From Rhyzopertha dominica (lineage: Eukaryota; Arthropoda; Insecta; Coleoptera; Bostrichidae): DNA of 64,000 nt. Every line of letters starts with the position of its first letter. The stretch's first letter is position 1. Shown piece after piece: positions 39,161 through 51,110 of the stretch. A model generated the notes under the pieces. The model was not told the DNA's origin, did not search any database, and was given only the letters and a program-made list of their open reading frames with translations. A program made the translations under genes and the position numbers. The stretch covers positions 22,005,786 through 22,069,785 of the forward strand of contig QCXZ01000041.1 of NCBI GenBank assembly GCA_025024175.1, given 5' to 3'.

Positions 39161-41799
39161 TTTGTTGCAGTTAATATTTCAATCGTCAGCTAATGACGAA
39201 GGCAGATATTCATATTCTATTGTCAATAAAATGTATACAACAGCGAATATGCAAAAAATACCATTCCTGGACTCGCATTGTATAGCATAAAGAGCTGTTC
39301 TAATTATTTTCTATGCATTGTAAAAATATGTATGGTTTCTAGCGTTTTGCTTACTTGCATTTAATTTGTAGTAACAAATAGCATTCAAAAACTGTACAGT
39401 GAAATAAGCTCATATTTTATATTAAGTTACAGGTACTTTACATTCAATATTTGCTGACATACAGATTTATTTTTAATCAAAATGTTACAATAATCAATCA
39501 ATTATTGTAAAGTAATATGCAACAGTACGGGGGGAACTATAACATGGAAGTGGTTTATTTAATATTCAGCGAAAATTTTTCATTCTGAAATCAAAAACCA
39601 TACCTATATAAAGATATAACGAGCGCCAAGCCTTGCGTTCTATGCAGTAATGAAGTCGTCAACGTATTTTATACCCGCAGTCCAGCGAAAAGCGTGGAGA
39701 ATCGAACAAACGACTTGGAAACAGTTTTTATTTGAAGAGCTTACGGCCAGTGCTGCGGTCGATTTCAGGCATAACGAGCATTTTTTGCCTCATACCATCT
39801 TTTGTTGTTCCAGTTGCATCCGGACCGAGATAAATTCCGGATTATCGTTTTCATATTTCAGAGGATTCCGAGCTCCGTTAATGCCAGGAATGTTTATTGG
39901 CCGGGGAATCGAACCATTCTGTGAATGGGGGCACTCGCGGCGATGAAATTTTTATTTTTAATCTTACCGTATTTTTAGATGGCCATTGTTCACTTGTAAC
40001 ATACATTTAACGTTAAGCACAAGTTATGCAAGCACTCAGAGGTAAATGTTTTCGCGTGTTGGCCTAAGCGAAGCTCAACTCTTATTACATTCTTTTTACC
40101 GTAGCTCATTTTTAACAGAAAGTTAGTGACTAGCGTATGCTTCAATAAGATATTTGATAAAACCACAGGCGTATTATGCATTTTGTTACGCGGAATTCAC
40201 TTATGTGATCCAATTTAATCATATATCCCGCTTTCTAGCTAAGACACAAATAACTTATCTTTATAAAATTGACAGTAAACGTGCCACATTTGATATTTGA
40301 TCGTACTGGAGTGTCGTTATCGCGTATATCATATGCCTCGATTAACTGCCCCCCCCCCCTCTTCCATCTAATTGATATACATCTAAATAAAGTGACTGCA
40401 CTTAGGTAGTACACCCTAGCACATCACTCAATACAGCTAGCACATATCCTGTTTTCTCAATTTAAAACAAAATGCAAGGTCCTCCTCCATCCTTTTTCTT
40501 TTAATTATTAAATCCATGCCGAATAAGCACTTTTGCACAGTCTAACACATCAATCAGAAAACCTAGCACTGTCTGCTTCTGAGATACATGACTTCAAATT
40601 CGGGGCGACAAAGTTAATGGTGATATTGAACTACAAGTTGGCGATTCAAGCTAAGCAATACGCAGACTAGCGGCACAATAGTGGACCACTCAAAAACAGT
40701 CGTCGCTGGGCGCTTACCGCTTTCGTGTACGCATCGCCATAAATGGGTTTGGGCTACAGCTGAGTTTTATTATAAAAATAAGTAAAGAAAGAATGCTAAG
40801 AAAACAATAAGGCATTTTGTTGGCCTATAGCTACTATTATTAAGCTTACTTGTAAAAGCATATCCATCTATGCTGATTTGCTCGTTTTTAATTTTCAATT
40901 TACCCTGCTGTTAATTTCGTCTGTTCGTCTCTCTCCGCGAGATATATGCAGACACAGACTAAAAACCGAAAATATCAGTATACAAGTACTTATTTTACTA
41001 GCTTGCTAAACTTTTACAGCTATTCACAATAAGATGACCCGCAATAAGAACACATTCATCTTTCTGTATACTTACACCTCCAGGCAATAGTTGCTTCCAG
41101 AAAGACAAAAATCTTTTTTAAACTGAGTCGTATTTTGTACGCCACAAAGCGCGAGCAAATCAAGTGGACTGCTTTCTGTGCGACCAGCTTGATCGCTTGA
41201 ACGCGTGGAAATATTATATTGAATCGCTAATACACACACAGTAGAATGGTCTTCCGATTGCACTACTACTACCACTATTTGACTGTACGTGTATAGCACT
41301 TGTGATCAACATTTAATATAGTCATGAACTGTATCTAAGAAGCAGTGTACTAGGCATAGTCTACGGTGCTAGGTTTTCTGAAGTGCTAGACTGTGCAAAA
41401 GGTGCGTATTCGGCAAGGATAAATAATTAAAAGAGCCGTGTATATGCACCTTACTTAACTTTTTGTTACATAATCTGATATCCTTTTGTGCCGTTAGGTA
41501 GCAGCCCTCTATAGTCCTTTTTTAATCCCGGGGCATAATCGTGTTTCTGAATGTGCTAAAAGCTACACTTTGAATTAGTCCAACGTTAGACTATCCCAGT
41601 TGAGCTTAAGATGTCGAACTCTTCTTACTCTGTTCTTCTGCGCTAGCATGAGTTGTCTCTTTGCATTTAGCTATAGCAAGTGCGTAAAATTGCTTACTTT
41701 AAGTCGTTCCAGGTTATAGTGTTACCTACATTATTTAAATGTGTAATCTTAGCTAGCTGTCACTATTATTATCCTAAATGACTCCTCTCTAGTAAATTT
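39161..41799. other. No gene seen
   Basis: Frames 39650-39946 (plus, 98 codons) and 41072-41299 (minus, 75 codons) are unassigned. An 11-C run lies at 40349-40359. Confidence 0.5.
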
Positions 41800-42211
41800 G
41801 TGACAGTCTTTGTTTTGGTCGAACTTCCGAATCCAGAACTATACCAGTTTCCACCGTTTCTATTTCTCCTGTCCTTTCTATGTTATCCTTTTGATGCACA
41901 ACAGACTCGTTCTGTTATATTCTGTACCCTAATATCTCCAAGGATTCTCAATCAGTTTTTGACTGAATTAATTGAGTCAAGTTTATCATCGTGACGTTTT
42001 TACCAATTGTATTTCAATCTACCACTAACTTCGTCATCTCGTTTCTTTCCTTGGCTCTCACCTTTGTTTGCAATGTTAGGATTTGTTTCTTTAGGTTTAT
42101 ATTCTCGATTTTTAGTTCCTGTATTTCTATTTTATGGTTTTCTGTTATTCTTTGATGTGTTTGAGTTCCTGCATTTGACCTTAAGATATAAGCAATTATA
42201 AGATTTTGCAT
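41800..42211 (-). pseudogene. Coiled-coil coding relic, possibly LINE ORF1
   Basis: The minus frame 42014-42211 encodes a lysine/glutamate-rich heptad-like stretch (HKIEIQELKIENINLKKQI) ending in KVRAKERNEM, then a stop. After frame changes, a second coding-like block (NIERTGEIETVETGIVLDS) extends to about 41810. Coiled coils followed by basic sequence are common in ORF1 proteins of insect LINEs and in some gag proteins. No zinc knuckle or RRM is visible, so the family is a guess. Confidence 0.3.
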
Positions 42212-42697
42212 TTTGCGTATAACCTACCAGTACCAGTATTAATTTGTCTTGGAAATGGGGGTGTTGATACACAATTATTCAATGCAAAAAACCCTAGTTT
42301 GACTACTACTGACAACTATTATTGACAACAGCACTTTGCTGCAAACAATAGTATGCACGATGAGTTATTCCCGCAAAATCGGTCCATAGGGCCCTTAATA
42401 CCTGCAATATAAAAATTGTGATACGCCTATGTAAGGCTTATGAAAACAAGGGTCTTTTATGTTTGCTTATATAGTGCGTGTTAACCGTCTATTTTCAGGA
42501 TAATATACAACTTCTTTTATAGATCTAAACATATTTTTTAATATAGCTAAGTTGCCAATCTGTTTAGATTTCTATGAAAATTTCCCAAATTACATTTGTC
42601 TGTTTAAAAATGTGTTTTTGAGCTATTACTAGCATTAATAGGATTAAACCTTGGAATAAGATATAATATAGTTATGTTTTCGGGATAACGTTACCAC

Positions 42698-43480
42698 TAA
42701 TTCAGCACTGACAAAAAATTTCGATCCGACGTTTTGATTACGCCTGTAATCTTTACAAAAAAAACTTCAAACTTCTAATACAAGTTAAAAAAATTATAAT
42801 AAATCAACATATTGAGAAGGAAACGAGACATAATAAGAAACAACTTGTTAACCGAGCAAGCAGGAAGGACCTACTTACTACGAACAAACTGCATGATAAA
42901 AGAAAATCACAAAAATGTCTTCGGAATATTACCTAGCCCACAATTTCCGTTATCCTTGTTAAAATTATCAGTATTTTTGGAAATCTCTATAGCTTCTTTT
43001 ATTAGACGTCTTTAACTACATCTTTCTCTCTATAAAACTTTTGTTTTATCAAAATCAATCATATATTTAATCAGCTGAGGAATATTTATCTTTTTGTTGC
43101 AGCCTATAGTAACAAGTAAGTAGGTGTCTTTTAACGGATTTCTGCTTTTCTTTTGGTCTGACCTATATAACAATCGCTGTTCGTAAATACATTCACAGTC
43201 TAAATCTTCTATTTTCAGTAGAATACAAAATTGTATCGAAATTGTTATATGTACTATCGATAACTAAAATGTCATGTACTGTAAGTATCCTCTTTATTTT
43301 TTTGACAAGCATTGTATCTAGCTTTAATTAAGAATTTTATTAAAAGTTGACCATGTATTCCTATCACTGTAAGCAATTCCTACTAGCGTCGACTTAAAGT
43401 GATAAATTTCTTGCTCTAATGATTGTTTACTTAAAATACGTTGAGGTTTATCAAATTAAGGCTATTCTTTTGTGTGGAAG
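42698..43480 (-). pseudogene. Penelope-like element C-terminus with GIY-YIG endonuclease
   Basis: Minus-strand blocks in order are: an RT thumb-like stretch (ILSKQSLEQEIYHFKS, about 43380-43450); a CxC pair (DCEC, about 43190-43200); the GIY-YIG core CYIGQTKRKAEIR (43140-43172); a block reading YMIDFDKTKVL (43031-43065), then KEAIEISKNTDNFNKD (about 42945-43000). The last two are the conserved segments that follow GIY-YIG in Penelope-like elements and carry the metal-binding glutamate. A final block (KITGVIKTSDRNFLSVLN) ends at a stop at 42698-42700. Stops and frameshifts interrupt it. The endonuclease of these elements nicks target DNA for retrotransposition; this copy is dead. Confidence 0.75.
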
Positions 43481-44071
43481 AGTAAGGAGATGTGGCATAT
43501 AAATATAAATATAAAAATCACTTGCTGAATGATGATTCTGTCTTGTTGTAACGTTACTTCTGCTCTTATTTATATTCACCAGCGGTTGTCAATATTTCAA
43601 CTCGTCTAATGACATAAAAATCTTATTTTAAACGGAACACCTTGAATGTTTTAAAGGGATTGTGTGTGTTTTAGTACTTTCTTTCCTTTCTATTAAGTAC
43701 CCGATATTAAAAACTAACAAACTGCTTAGATAAGTTAATTTTCTTGTGCAAGATCTCCTCTATTTACGTAACATTTTCAACATTTTGGGACAATAACCTA
43801 TGTCTTTATATAAAATAACTTATTTTTAATATAAAAAGATAGAAAAGCGTATAAATCTTTTAGTAAAAAGAATATTTCACTTTAAACTGCAAACGCATAC
43901 AAAAACGATGTTTAAGCCAGAAGCCAGAAAAAGTGTGTAAATGTACTTACAGAAATACAGTTCTAAATTGCTATACAAATATGAAATACCTTGTATAGTG
44001 AATATACTGACAACACCCATTTCTTTACCCTTTCACTTAGTGTATCACAAATTTGTGTATTGTAATTTAAT
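43481..44071. other. No gene seen
   Basis: AT-rich sequence upstream of the PLE relic in its reading direction. RT core motifs are not visible, so the element is probably 5' truncated here. Confidence 0.5.
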
Positions 44072-44202
44072 TGGTTAACCTCCTGGTTAATTTGCGGTTA
44101 TCTAGCCGTTGCCTAGAGCAGCANTAATGAAAAGCGCTTGAAAAAAACGTTTCTATGACAACTGCCTGCTGACAGCGGGTTAACCGGGGGTCTGGTTAAC
44201 CA
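44072..44202. repeat. GGTTAACC inverted-repeat cluster
   Basis: tggttaacc at 44072-44080 and ggttaacca at 44194-44202 are inverted copies, and each has a second, inner GGTTAA-type copy 10-20 bp inside. The 131-bp unit could be a tiny MITE or a palindrome-rich repeat. One N lies within it at 44124. Confidence 0.45.
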
Positions 44203-45473
44203 CGCTTTGTGCAGCAGGTCCAATGTGCCAAAAAACGCGAACAATAAGGTATTTTCCCTGGAAATATAAATAAATAAAAATCATAGTAACAACAGTAGTC
44301 TAAAATTATTTTGCATGCAATATGCAATAAATTTGTTGAGCTTCATTTTCAGACATCACAAGTTTCATCAAGAAACCGTCTGCGGTTAATAGGAATCCTT
44401 TATTTAAAAGAGCTAACAACCTTTTCGGTATCGGTGCTCTTCTCGAAGCACAAAAAGCGAATGCACAAGATACCTGGCGCTTTTGAAGCTGACTGGGCTA
44501 TTGTTAACATCAGTAGTATTCATAAAGATGTGCGGCTAACTAGAGAACGTGAGCCGCATACATTTGGCATGTGCATGTATAATGAACGCATTGTTACAAT
44601 ACAAATAATGTCGCATATCGGACTCTTTTTTATTCGACTAGAAACTGCGGGCTTATTGTAAACGATTTCTATATCGGAACTTGCTTGCATAAAAAATGTC
44701 TAACCCACTTTGGACGAAGGTTATTAGAGGTTTCCCATCACAAGAAATTGCACCGTCGTTCTGTCTGGACAGAGGCATGAGTAATGCATGTTGTGAAGAG
44801 AGGCACGCATTTATTCCATAAACGGCACGGAAGAGTGTAATTTAGCTCATTACTTCACGTATTAATAACTAATTCAGCACTGTTGAAAAAAGAAATTGTC
44901 TCCCGTCACGAAGTCTCGATAAGGTGTAAATTCCATTAGATGCTAAGCGATACATACAACCAAAAAAAAACTGCCTGTTTCCAGTCCTATTCATCGACTA
45001 TTGGTTTATATTGAAAATTTTGTGGTACACTCTTAAATATGTGATACAGCGCATGCTCTGGGATATTTGATATATATATGAATACCTACAATTATAGTTA
45101 GAATTCGTGAATCTGCGTCAAAAAAATGACGTCAATCTTAGAAAATGGGAGGAGGTTAAAACATTTAGTTTAGGATCTTAGAGTACTGTGTTTTTATATT
45201 GTATAATTTTAGCACAAAACTAATAATATTTCACCCTCTCTCTCGTTCGAAGCATTGATGTAAATGACGCTTCAACTTTCTTAAATTTATTTTTATTTTT
45301 GTTTATGCATAAACTAAATACAAATTCGTCGGAACAAAATAAATCACATTCTGTAATAAAAAACAATAAAGCAATATAAGTGCGATTGTCATCTCTCCTG
45401 ATCTGACCTGACCTGTACTTGTGAGACGCCCTAAGAATTCGGGAGAGATGGTCGACATGTAAATAAAGCTTTT
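44203..45473. other. No gene recognised
   Basis: The plus frame 44311-44661 (116 codons) is one of the longest in the window but has no domain I recognise and no coding-like neighbours. An inverted TCAGG-type tract (ctgacctgacctg) is at 45403-45415. Confidence 0.4.
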
Positions 45474-46256
45474 CTAGTATTTCCTCTTCGCTAGCACCTT
45501 GCTATATACTTCGCCCAAGACATTTTCAAAAGAGCTGCAACCTCCATGGAACCATTTGTCGCAATGAACGAATATAACTCCGTCTTCTATCTTCTTAGTT
45601 GCTTTCGTCTTCTTCTTTTTCCAAGTCCATGTCATTTTCACAGAGTCCACTTACACCGCATCATTGTCTTCATCTGAGTCACTATCATAAGCAATCTTCT
45701 GAATTTTCTTCCGTTTTATTTTCTTTATATTGATTTATTTTACTTTCTCTCATTTTACACTCTTGTTTTTCTGTTGCTGCATATAATAGTTTTTATAGGT
45801 GTTAAAACACTCAAGGAATTTTCCCGATGTGTTATCCCCAGTAGGACCACATTTGGTGGTGGATCAGAGTCAGGCCTTGATGAAGATCCTGGTATTGCCT
45901 CCACTGTAAGGTCGGTGCTAGCTCCGACTTCTCTCTGACTCTCAGCAGCAAGAAATGCGCAAAAGGTGTGATTTCTGCTTCAAATTGGTATATTCTCGTA
46001 GCTTTGAAACCGGATATTGCGCTGTTATAGGTAGCAGCTTTGATTCAAGCTTCGGACACTAAAGTTTCAAATATCAGTCTATTAAGTTTATGGGAATGAT
46101 TTGTTTTCATCCACTGATTGCACTTCACAGAAAAAGTAGCTTACAGAGACTTAAATACTGCCCTGTCCAAAGGCTATGCGACGTGTTGTGTGATTTGATA
46201 AACCGAATATTATTTTGTTATGCTATTCTGCAAATTTGGGAATCTACTAATATCTT
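45474..46256 (-). pseudogene. pogo/Tigger-like transposase C-terminal relic
   Basis: Minus-strand blocks follow the C-terminal half of DDE_1 (pogo/Tigger/jerky-type) transposases. KILVDSQICRIA at 46242-46256 matches the 'L.LDGH.SH' region and contains one catalytic aspartate. PLDRAVFKSL at about 46146-46173 matches 'LQPLD...F.PLK' and holds the last catalytic aspartate (46165-46167), with a stop replacing the Gln before it. IKAATYNSAISGFKATRIY matches the '.KAAT..NA..GF..TGI.PF' block. A Ser/Pro-rich tail, an acidic DSDSDED run and a Cys/His stretch (HCDKWFHGGC), which looks like part of the PHD-like finger some of these proteins carry, end at a stop at 45474-45476. At least two frameshifts and several stops are present. 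Transposase would cut and paste the element at TA sites; this copy is inactive. Confidence 0.75.
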
Positions 46257-46656
46257 TACGTTCAATGAAGTATGTTTACAGTATTCTCGATATGTGTTTA
46301 GGAGTGAATCAAATGCAGGGGTTAAGGTGTAAAAAGTATCTGTATTTTTTTGCTAAGGCTAGTAATATTGAAGAAATGGCATTAGCAGTTAAGGCGCGTC
46401 ATCATTTTTATGCAAGCTTAACGAGATGAAGACTGCGGAGTTCCACAGGAATCAATTTTGGCGCGCACTTATCACACAGGATCTTCATTATAACGTCTCA
46501 TGCAGTCGATACAATGTAGTAGTGTAAGGACTGGCCACACTTAGACTTAGGAATTTGGGTTAAAACCTTACATTGCAAGTACTTTAGAAATATCATCTAG
46601 GGTGGCTCACGCTATTTATCCTCCTTGTTGATAATTTCAAAAATAAACAGTAGCCA

Positions 46657-47013
46657 TCACGATTTCAGGACCCGAAATAAGAGCAGATTATGAATACTTT
46701 TCCCCAACATTACCAAAATAGGCGCAATATATCTGCAGTAAGTTATAGTCAATTGGATTATTCCTATAAATCGCTGAATATATAGCGTTTCGAAGGTAAG
46801 CACATTTCTATTGAGTGAAGCCTTGACTCGAGAATCTAAGAATATTTTAACCTGTTTGTGATGTGTATATAAATTAAAACCAACCTTTTTGCTTAACATG
46901 TGATTCACGTAAATTTTATGGTGAAAGCAATTTCTATTTCTAGTTCTATTAAGTTCTATAGAACTTATAAAGCTGAGAAAAAATATGGACAATCGTACTT
47001 GTTTATTAAACAA
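46657..47013 (-). pseudogene. Possible Jockey-like LINE reverse transcriptase tail
   Basis: An unbroken 118-codon minus frame. Its second half (TITYCRYIAPILVMLGKSIH, then NLLLFRVLKS) resembles the post-catalytic segment of Jockey-type RTs, usually 'L..AYF.....YG...WG......F..QK'. Upstream, KQVKIFLDSRVKASL sits where '..FLG..LD..L.W' is expected. The active-site and endonuclease regions are absent. The similarity is loose and hand-read, and a chance frame is possible. Confidence 0.4.
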
Positions 47014-47180
47014 ATTTGATAATGACCCATTAAAGCATTAAAGCAAATTAATTTGTTTTATCTTATAATTTTGAATAGTTTATATAGCAATCTTAGCATC
47101 ACAGTAGACGTATTATATTGAAATCGTCTTGCTTTGAAAATATTTAGTTATAGATGTGAGAGATATACACGCTCCTTATA

Positions 47181-47241
47181 CAGGATGTTTCACAAATGAT
47201 AATGACCCTGTCGAAATTAAAAATGCAACCCAAAATACATT
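47181..47241 (+). repeat. 5' terminal inverted repeat of mariner
   Basis: Inverted partner of 48369-48429; shared landmarks are cataatgaccctg-like and the final aaaatacatt block. Confidence 0.9.
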
Positions 47242-47351
47242 CTCATAGCCATTGTGGTTATTTTACATAATGGTATTATTTTAAAAATAAATTGGGAATC
47301 CATGACGGCTATGCGCTATGGTTCCTGTCACTGCATTTATTAAAAGTCAAA

Positions 47352-48220
47352 ATGTATTCAAATGATGAAAAAACAGATATGATTTTGATTTATGGTGAAT
47401 GCAAGAAAAATGCATCCGCTGCTGCCCGTTTATACAGACGACGTTTTCCAAATAGAAGAGCTCCTGCCGAACAATTTTCAAGAAACTTGAATCAATTTTA
47501 AGGACAAACTGGCCACCACTGAAAAATTCAAGAGAAAGAACAGCAACAGGCGCTTACAATGAAATTAGAGTATTGGAAATGATTGACGAAAATCCTCATA
47601 TTAGTCAAAGGGTAGTCTCAAGAGCAACCGGTATATTGGCCTGTTTTCAGTACACCGTATCAATTTCATTGGTATCACTTGCAATTGGTTCACGCCTTAA
47701 AGGAGACAGATTATACTAAAAGACTGGCTTTTTGTAACTTTTTTCGGTGACACCAAAATTTGAATGTGAGATTTTATGACAACATTTGCTTCTCAGATGA
47801 AGCAAGATTTTCTAATAATTATGGAGTTAACAAGCATAACATGCATCGACGAATGTCTGGTGCGGAATATTGTTGGGCCTTAGTTTTTTCGCGATCATAG
47901 AATAGTGCGAAATCATCTTGATTGGATTTTGCCTAACCGATGGGTAGGAAAAGGTTCAATTAATCATTGGCCACCGAGAAGTCCGGAGCTTACTCCTTTG
48001 GATTTTTTTCTGTGGGGAATGGTAAAAGGGAAGTATACCAAACACCAATTGAAAGTGTAGAACATTTAGAAAATAAAATACGTGATGCGTGTAAATCCAT
48101 CACTTCAGAAATGTAAATGCACGTTAAAAGATCGTTTTGGGCACGAATGCACGAATTCAAGCTTATGAGAACAGCGGAGGGCGACATTTTGAGCATTTAT
48201 TACATTAGTGTTATTGAATA
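47352..48220 (+). pseudogene. Mariner transposase (DUF4817-type HTH, DDD) pseudogene
   Basis: The start ATG at 47352 opens MYSNDEKTDMILIYGECKKN and RLYRRRFPNRRAP, the N-terminal helix-turn-helix of DUF4817-type mariner transposases. A stop follows at 47499. Next frames give RVLEMIDENPHISQRVVSRA (second HTH), the 'HWYHLQLVHALKETDYTKR' block, FSDEARFSN with the second-region aspartate (about 47796-47820), and WPPRSPELTPLDFFLWG (about 47970-48016) with the last catalytic aspartate. The tail ends near 48200 in a GG..FEHLL-type motif. A deletion lies near 47640, where the first catalytic aspartate region should be, and at least three frameshifts and several stops occur. Transposase would bind the flanking inverted repeats and integrate at TA; this copy cannot. 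Confidence 0.9.
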
Positions 48221-48368
48221 AACATTTTTCAAAAAAATTTGTTTTACAATACCGAATTTACTTAAAGCAAATGAGTGAGGTTTATGTCAAAATTTACGAA
48301 TTTTGTATACAGCTCTCTACGTTTTATATTTTTTAAGACGATGAACAATTATCAATGTTACCTCTGCA

Positions 48369-48429
48369 AATGTATTTTGGATTGCATTTTCAATTTCGTC
48401 AGGGTCATTATCTTTCGCGAAACATCCTG
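48369..48429 (-). repeat. 3' terminal inverted repeat of mariner
   Basis: Inverted partner of 47181-47241, followed by the TA duplication at 48430-48431. Confidence 0.9.
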
Positions 48430-48431
48430 TA

Positions 48432-50174
48432 TTATATCATAATTCAAGAATACATTTAAATACGATACCTGCCGTCCTATGTATTTAAGCACGTTACTAG
48501 ATATTTGTTCAAATTATATTCCTAATAGCTTTAGATTGGTTGCTTAGAGGCTTAGACAATACGTTATTTCAAATATTTGAATCCCGTCCCAGCAACAATG
48601 AAAGAAAGGAAGAAGATCGCAACGAACTTTTCGCAAGATACGCTACAAAGCAAACTGCTAGAGCAGTGTAATTCACAGATTAAAATGGACACATCCGGTA
48701 TTAGGGCATGGAGATTTTCTAAGGATTTGCGTGACCCGAATGAGGTGCTCGATCACAGGTGCGTCCAGCAGGGTGGTATTACGTGAAATACAAGTTGCAT
48801 TAATTGAATTTATATTATAGGCGTAGATGTACGGTAGGTATTCCTTTTCCTGCGGTTAACTGCATACGTTACGGTGTGTAACACCGACTCCCGGGTCCAT
48901 AAATCGAAGAAGCTTGCCGCCTTCACTTTACATGCTTTCACAGTTATCCGGATCGCAATTGGAATCCCTTCCATGNGTGTAAACCGAGTGAAATATTTCG
49001 AACGCGTTTTTATCGGGTAATTATGAACTGGTAACCGCTGAGCAAAGAAGGCGCACCTGCTCTCCATTAGCAAATTTATTTTCGATAAATAATTAATTTA
49101 GTGTCTATATTTTTGGTTTTATAGCCCTGTTTGAGCAAAGCGTAACGGTACATTTTGCTTTTGTAGGAAAGAGAGCTTTTCAAGTAAAGACTGCTTATAC
49201 ATCTTAGCTCATGTAATAGGTTAATGCTTTATGGCTACATCACTACGATGACACGGTATGTCATGATAGATAAAATAAAAACTGTGTAGTATTAAACTTG
49301 TTCTCGCCACGTTATATAATTAAATAGATGGAACCGACGTCATGGTTTATTATGGTGCTATGGTGCTAAGAAGGAGTATGCAAACCAAATGCATAAAGTA
49401 AAATGGTGATAGATGTCGAGGATTAATGCCTAAATGGTTTAGTTGGCTTACGTTCGCATAATATGCTTACGCGCCTCTGTTCGTTATCGTTAACGTGATA
49501 GGTTACTGTGTGAAGTACTGAAGGTAAGCGAAACATAAGATATAATTGCTTGTCTAGCTTTGGCTAGCTGCGTGTATTACATTATGGTCTTATTCACAAG
49601 GAAATGCGTTACACATGTGCTTTGTTTCGAATAGTGTAAATTATAGACCTAAGCTCGTAATATAGCAGTAGTATGTGTGAGGTTATGCAATATAATAAAG
49701 GCTGTTTTCTCCCAAATCTGACGTAAATGCATATACCTGATATAGGCACTCATCCCACACAAAGGTGTGTGCCTATCAAAACGCGGGGATGGATGGACAT
49801 CCGGAATTTCTAAACATGATCTTTATTGTAGAGTAAATGCCCAGAAAATATTCGCAGAAAACCAACTAAGCGTTCTGTTATGAACCTACAAAATTCTGGA
49901 TTTGCACCGACTGCAGTAGTGGTGAGCACTATCGCGAAATCAATTGCCATGACTGTAAAGGGCCAAAAAAGCAAATGCGGGTGACCTTCTTTATGGAGAT
50001 AAATACCACTCTAGCTATTCAAAAAAGCGAAAGATCATCTCTTACGCGAGCTGAGGGCGTGGATAGACAAAAGCTATGGTAAACCGGCCAGAATATTTAA
50101 GAAATCCGGTACAGTAGTAGCTGCCAAAGGTTGCACATGCGCTTTTAGCATAGTGTCTAAATAGAAAAAAGAAA
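48432..50174. other. No gene recognised
   Basis: Frame 48577-48786 (plus, 69 codons) is unassigned. The stretch from about 49.8 kb may include degraded N-terminal sequence of the pogo-like relic that follows, but I could not align it to the DNA-binding domain. N at 48976. Confidence 0.45.
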
Positions 50175-51110
50175 CTGTGTGTCCAATAGCATGCTGTAAT
50201 GCGGAAAGCGCATTTTTTGCCGCCTGTTCCAATAATGAAAGGGGTTAGAAACTACGATAACACACTAAACTGCTTACCTCTAATAGCGTTTATAAGTATA
50301 TACTTGAATAAAAAATCTGCGTAGATAAGGTCTGATATTTTCTTTAAATAGTTTGAAGAAATATTTATACCTCTATAACCTAACGGCAAAGTTATCATTA
50401 TACTTGATGGACACACCTTATATGTGAATCACTCTGCCCTACAAATAGTTGACAAAAATAATATACTATTGTACTTATCTAATAATAGCCTTAATAACCC
50501 AGGTCCTCCAACCACCCGATCCTTAGCAAGCCATCTAAAGAATATTATGAAAAATAAGCACAAGACTAGAGCATTACGAACAAAGACAAAAGGATCGTTC
50601 GCGATATGGTTATTGGCAAAACATGGCAGAAAGCAATCTCTGTAAGAAATGGGATTTCTGGTATCTCGGCAATGGGTATTTATCCTTTCAATAAGAATGC
50701 ACTCCTCTACCAGCATAACAAGCAATTTCTTCGGAACCCATTGCTGATGGCTCCTTTTTAAAAGGTGATGATAACTATATTATTTGTGTCTTGTGATTAA
50801 GTAAATAATGACGTTATTCGAACACACACGCAAAAGCACCATTGAAAGTGAAACGTTCAGAGCAGAACCTGATAGTGATAGTTCAAATGGGCGATTACTA
50901 CATATTATCGAGAATCTTTACCGAAGAACCTGTTTGATATAGCTCCAATTCCTCAGTTATCCGGCAGTCGCTCAGAATCTTAAAAAAAGCACACATTTTC
51001 AAAAATGACGTTATTGCCACTAATCCAAAAGTAAGCGATCCAAAGGAACAAAGTCGAGTAAAACTTAGACAGAAGAAAGACAGCTGTGAAAATTATACTA
51101 CATAAAAAAG
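50175..51110 (+). pseudogene. pogo/Tigger-like transposase relic
   Basis: Plus-strand blocks match DDE_1-type transposases in order. KAHFLPPVPIMKGVR (about 50202-50250) corresponds to 'G.FLPP..IF...R'. GKVIIILDGHTLYVNHSALQ (about 50388-50445), with a catalytic aspartate at 50406-50408, corresponds to 'LL.LDGH.SH'. AISVRNGISGISAMGIYPFN (about 50634-50693) corresponds to '.A....NG..GF...GI.PFN'. The 'QPLD' segment with the last catalytic aspartate is not found between them, implying a deletion or replacement near 50480-50560. A divergent Ser/Lys-rich tail runs to about 51110. It has opposite orientation to the pogo relic at 45.5-46.3 kb and differs in sequence, so the two are not an inverted duplication of one copy. 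Confidence 0.7.

Larger units (their letters stand above)
47181..48429 (+). mobile_element. Mariner-superfamily transposon with intact ends
   Basis: The element is 1249 bp from CAGGATGTTTC to GAAACATCCTG. Terminal inverted repeats of about 62 bp (to 47241 and from 48369) match at roughly 90 percent. TA dinucleotides at 47179-47180 and 48430-48431 are the target duplication. Size, repeats and the internal transposase relic agree with a DUF4817-type mariner seen widely in insects. It is the best preserved transposon in the window, though its gene is broken. Confidence 0.93.

Noticed and set aside
44311..44661. 116-codon plus frame
   Set aside because: No recognisable motif in either strand and no flanking coding-like blocks.
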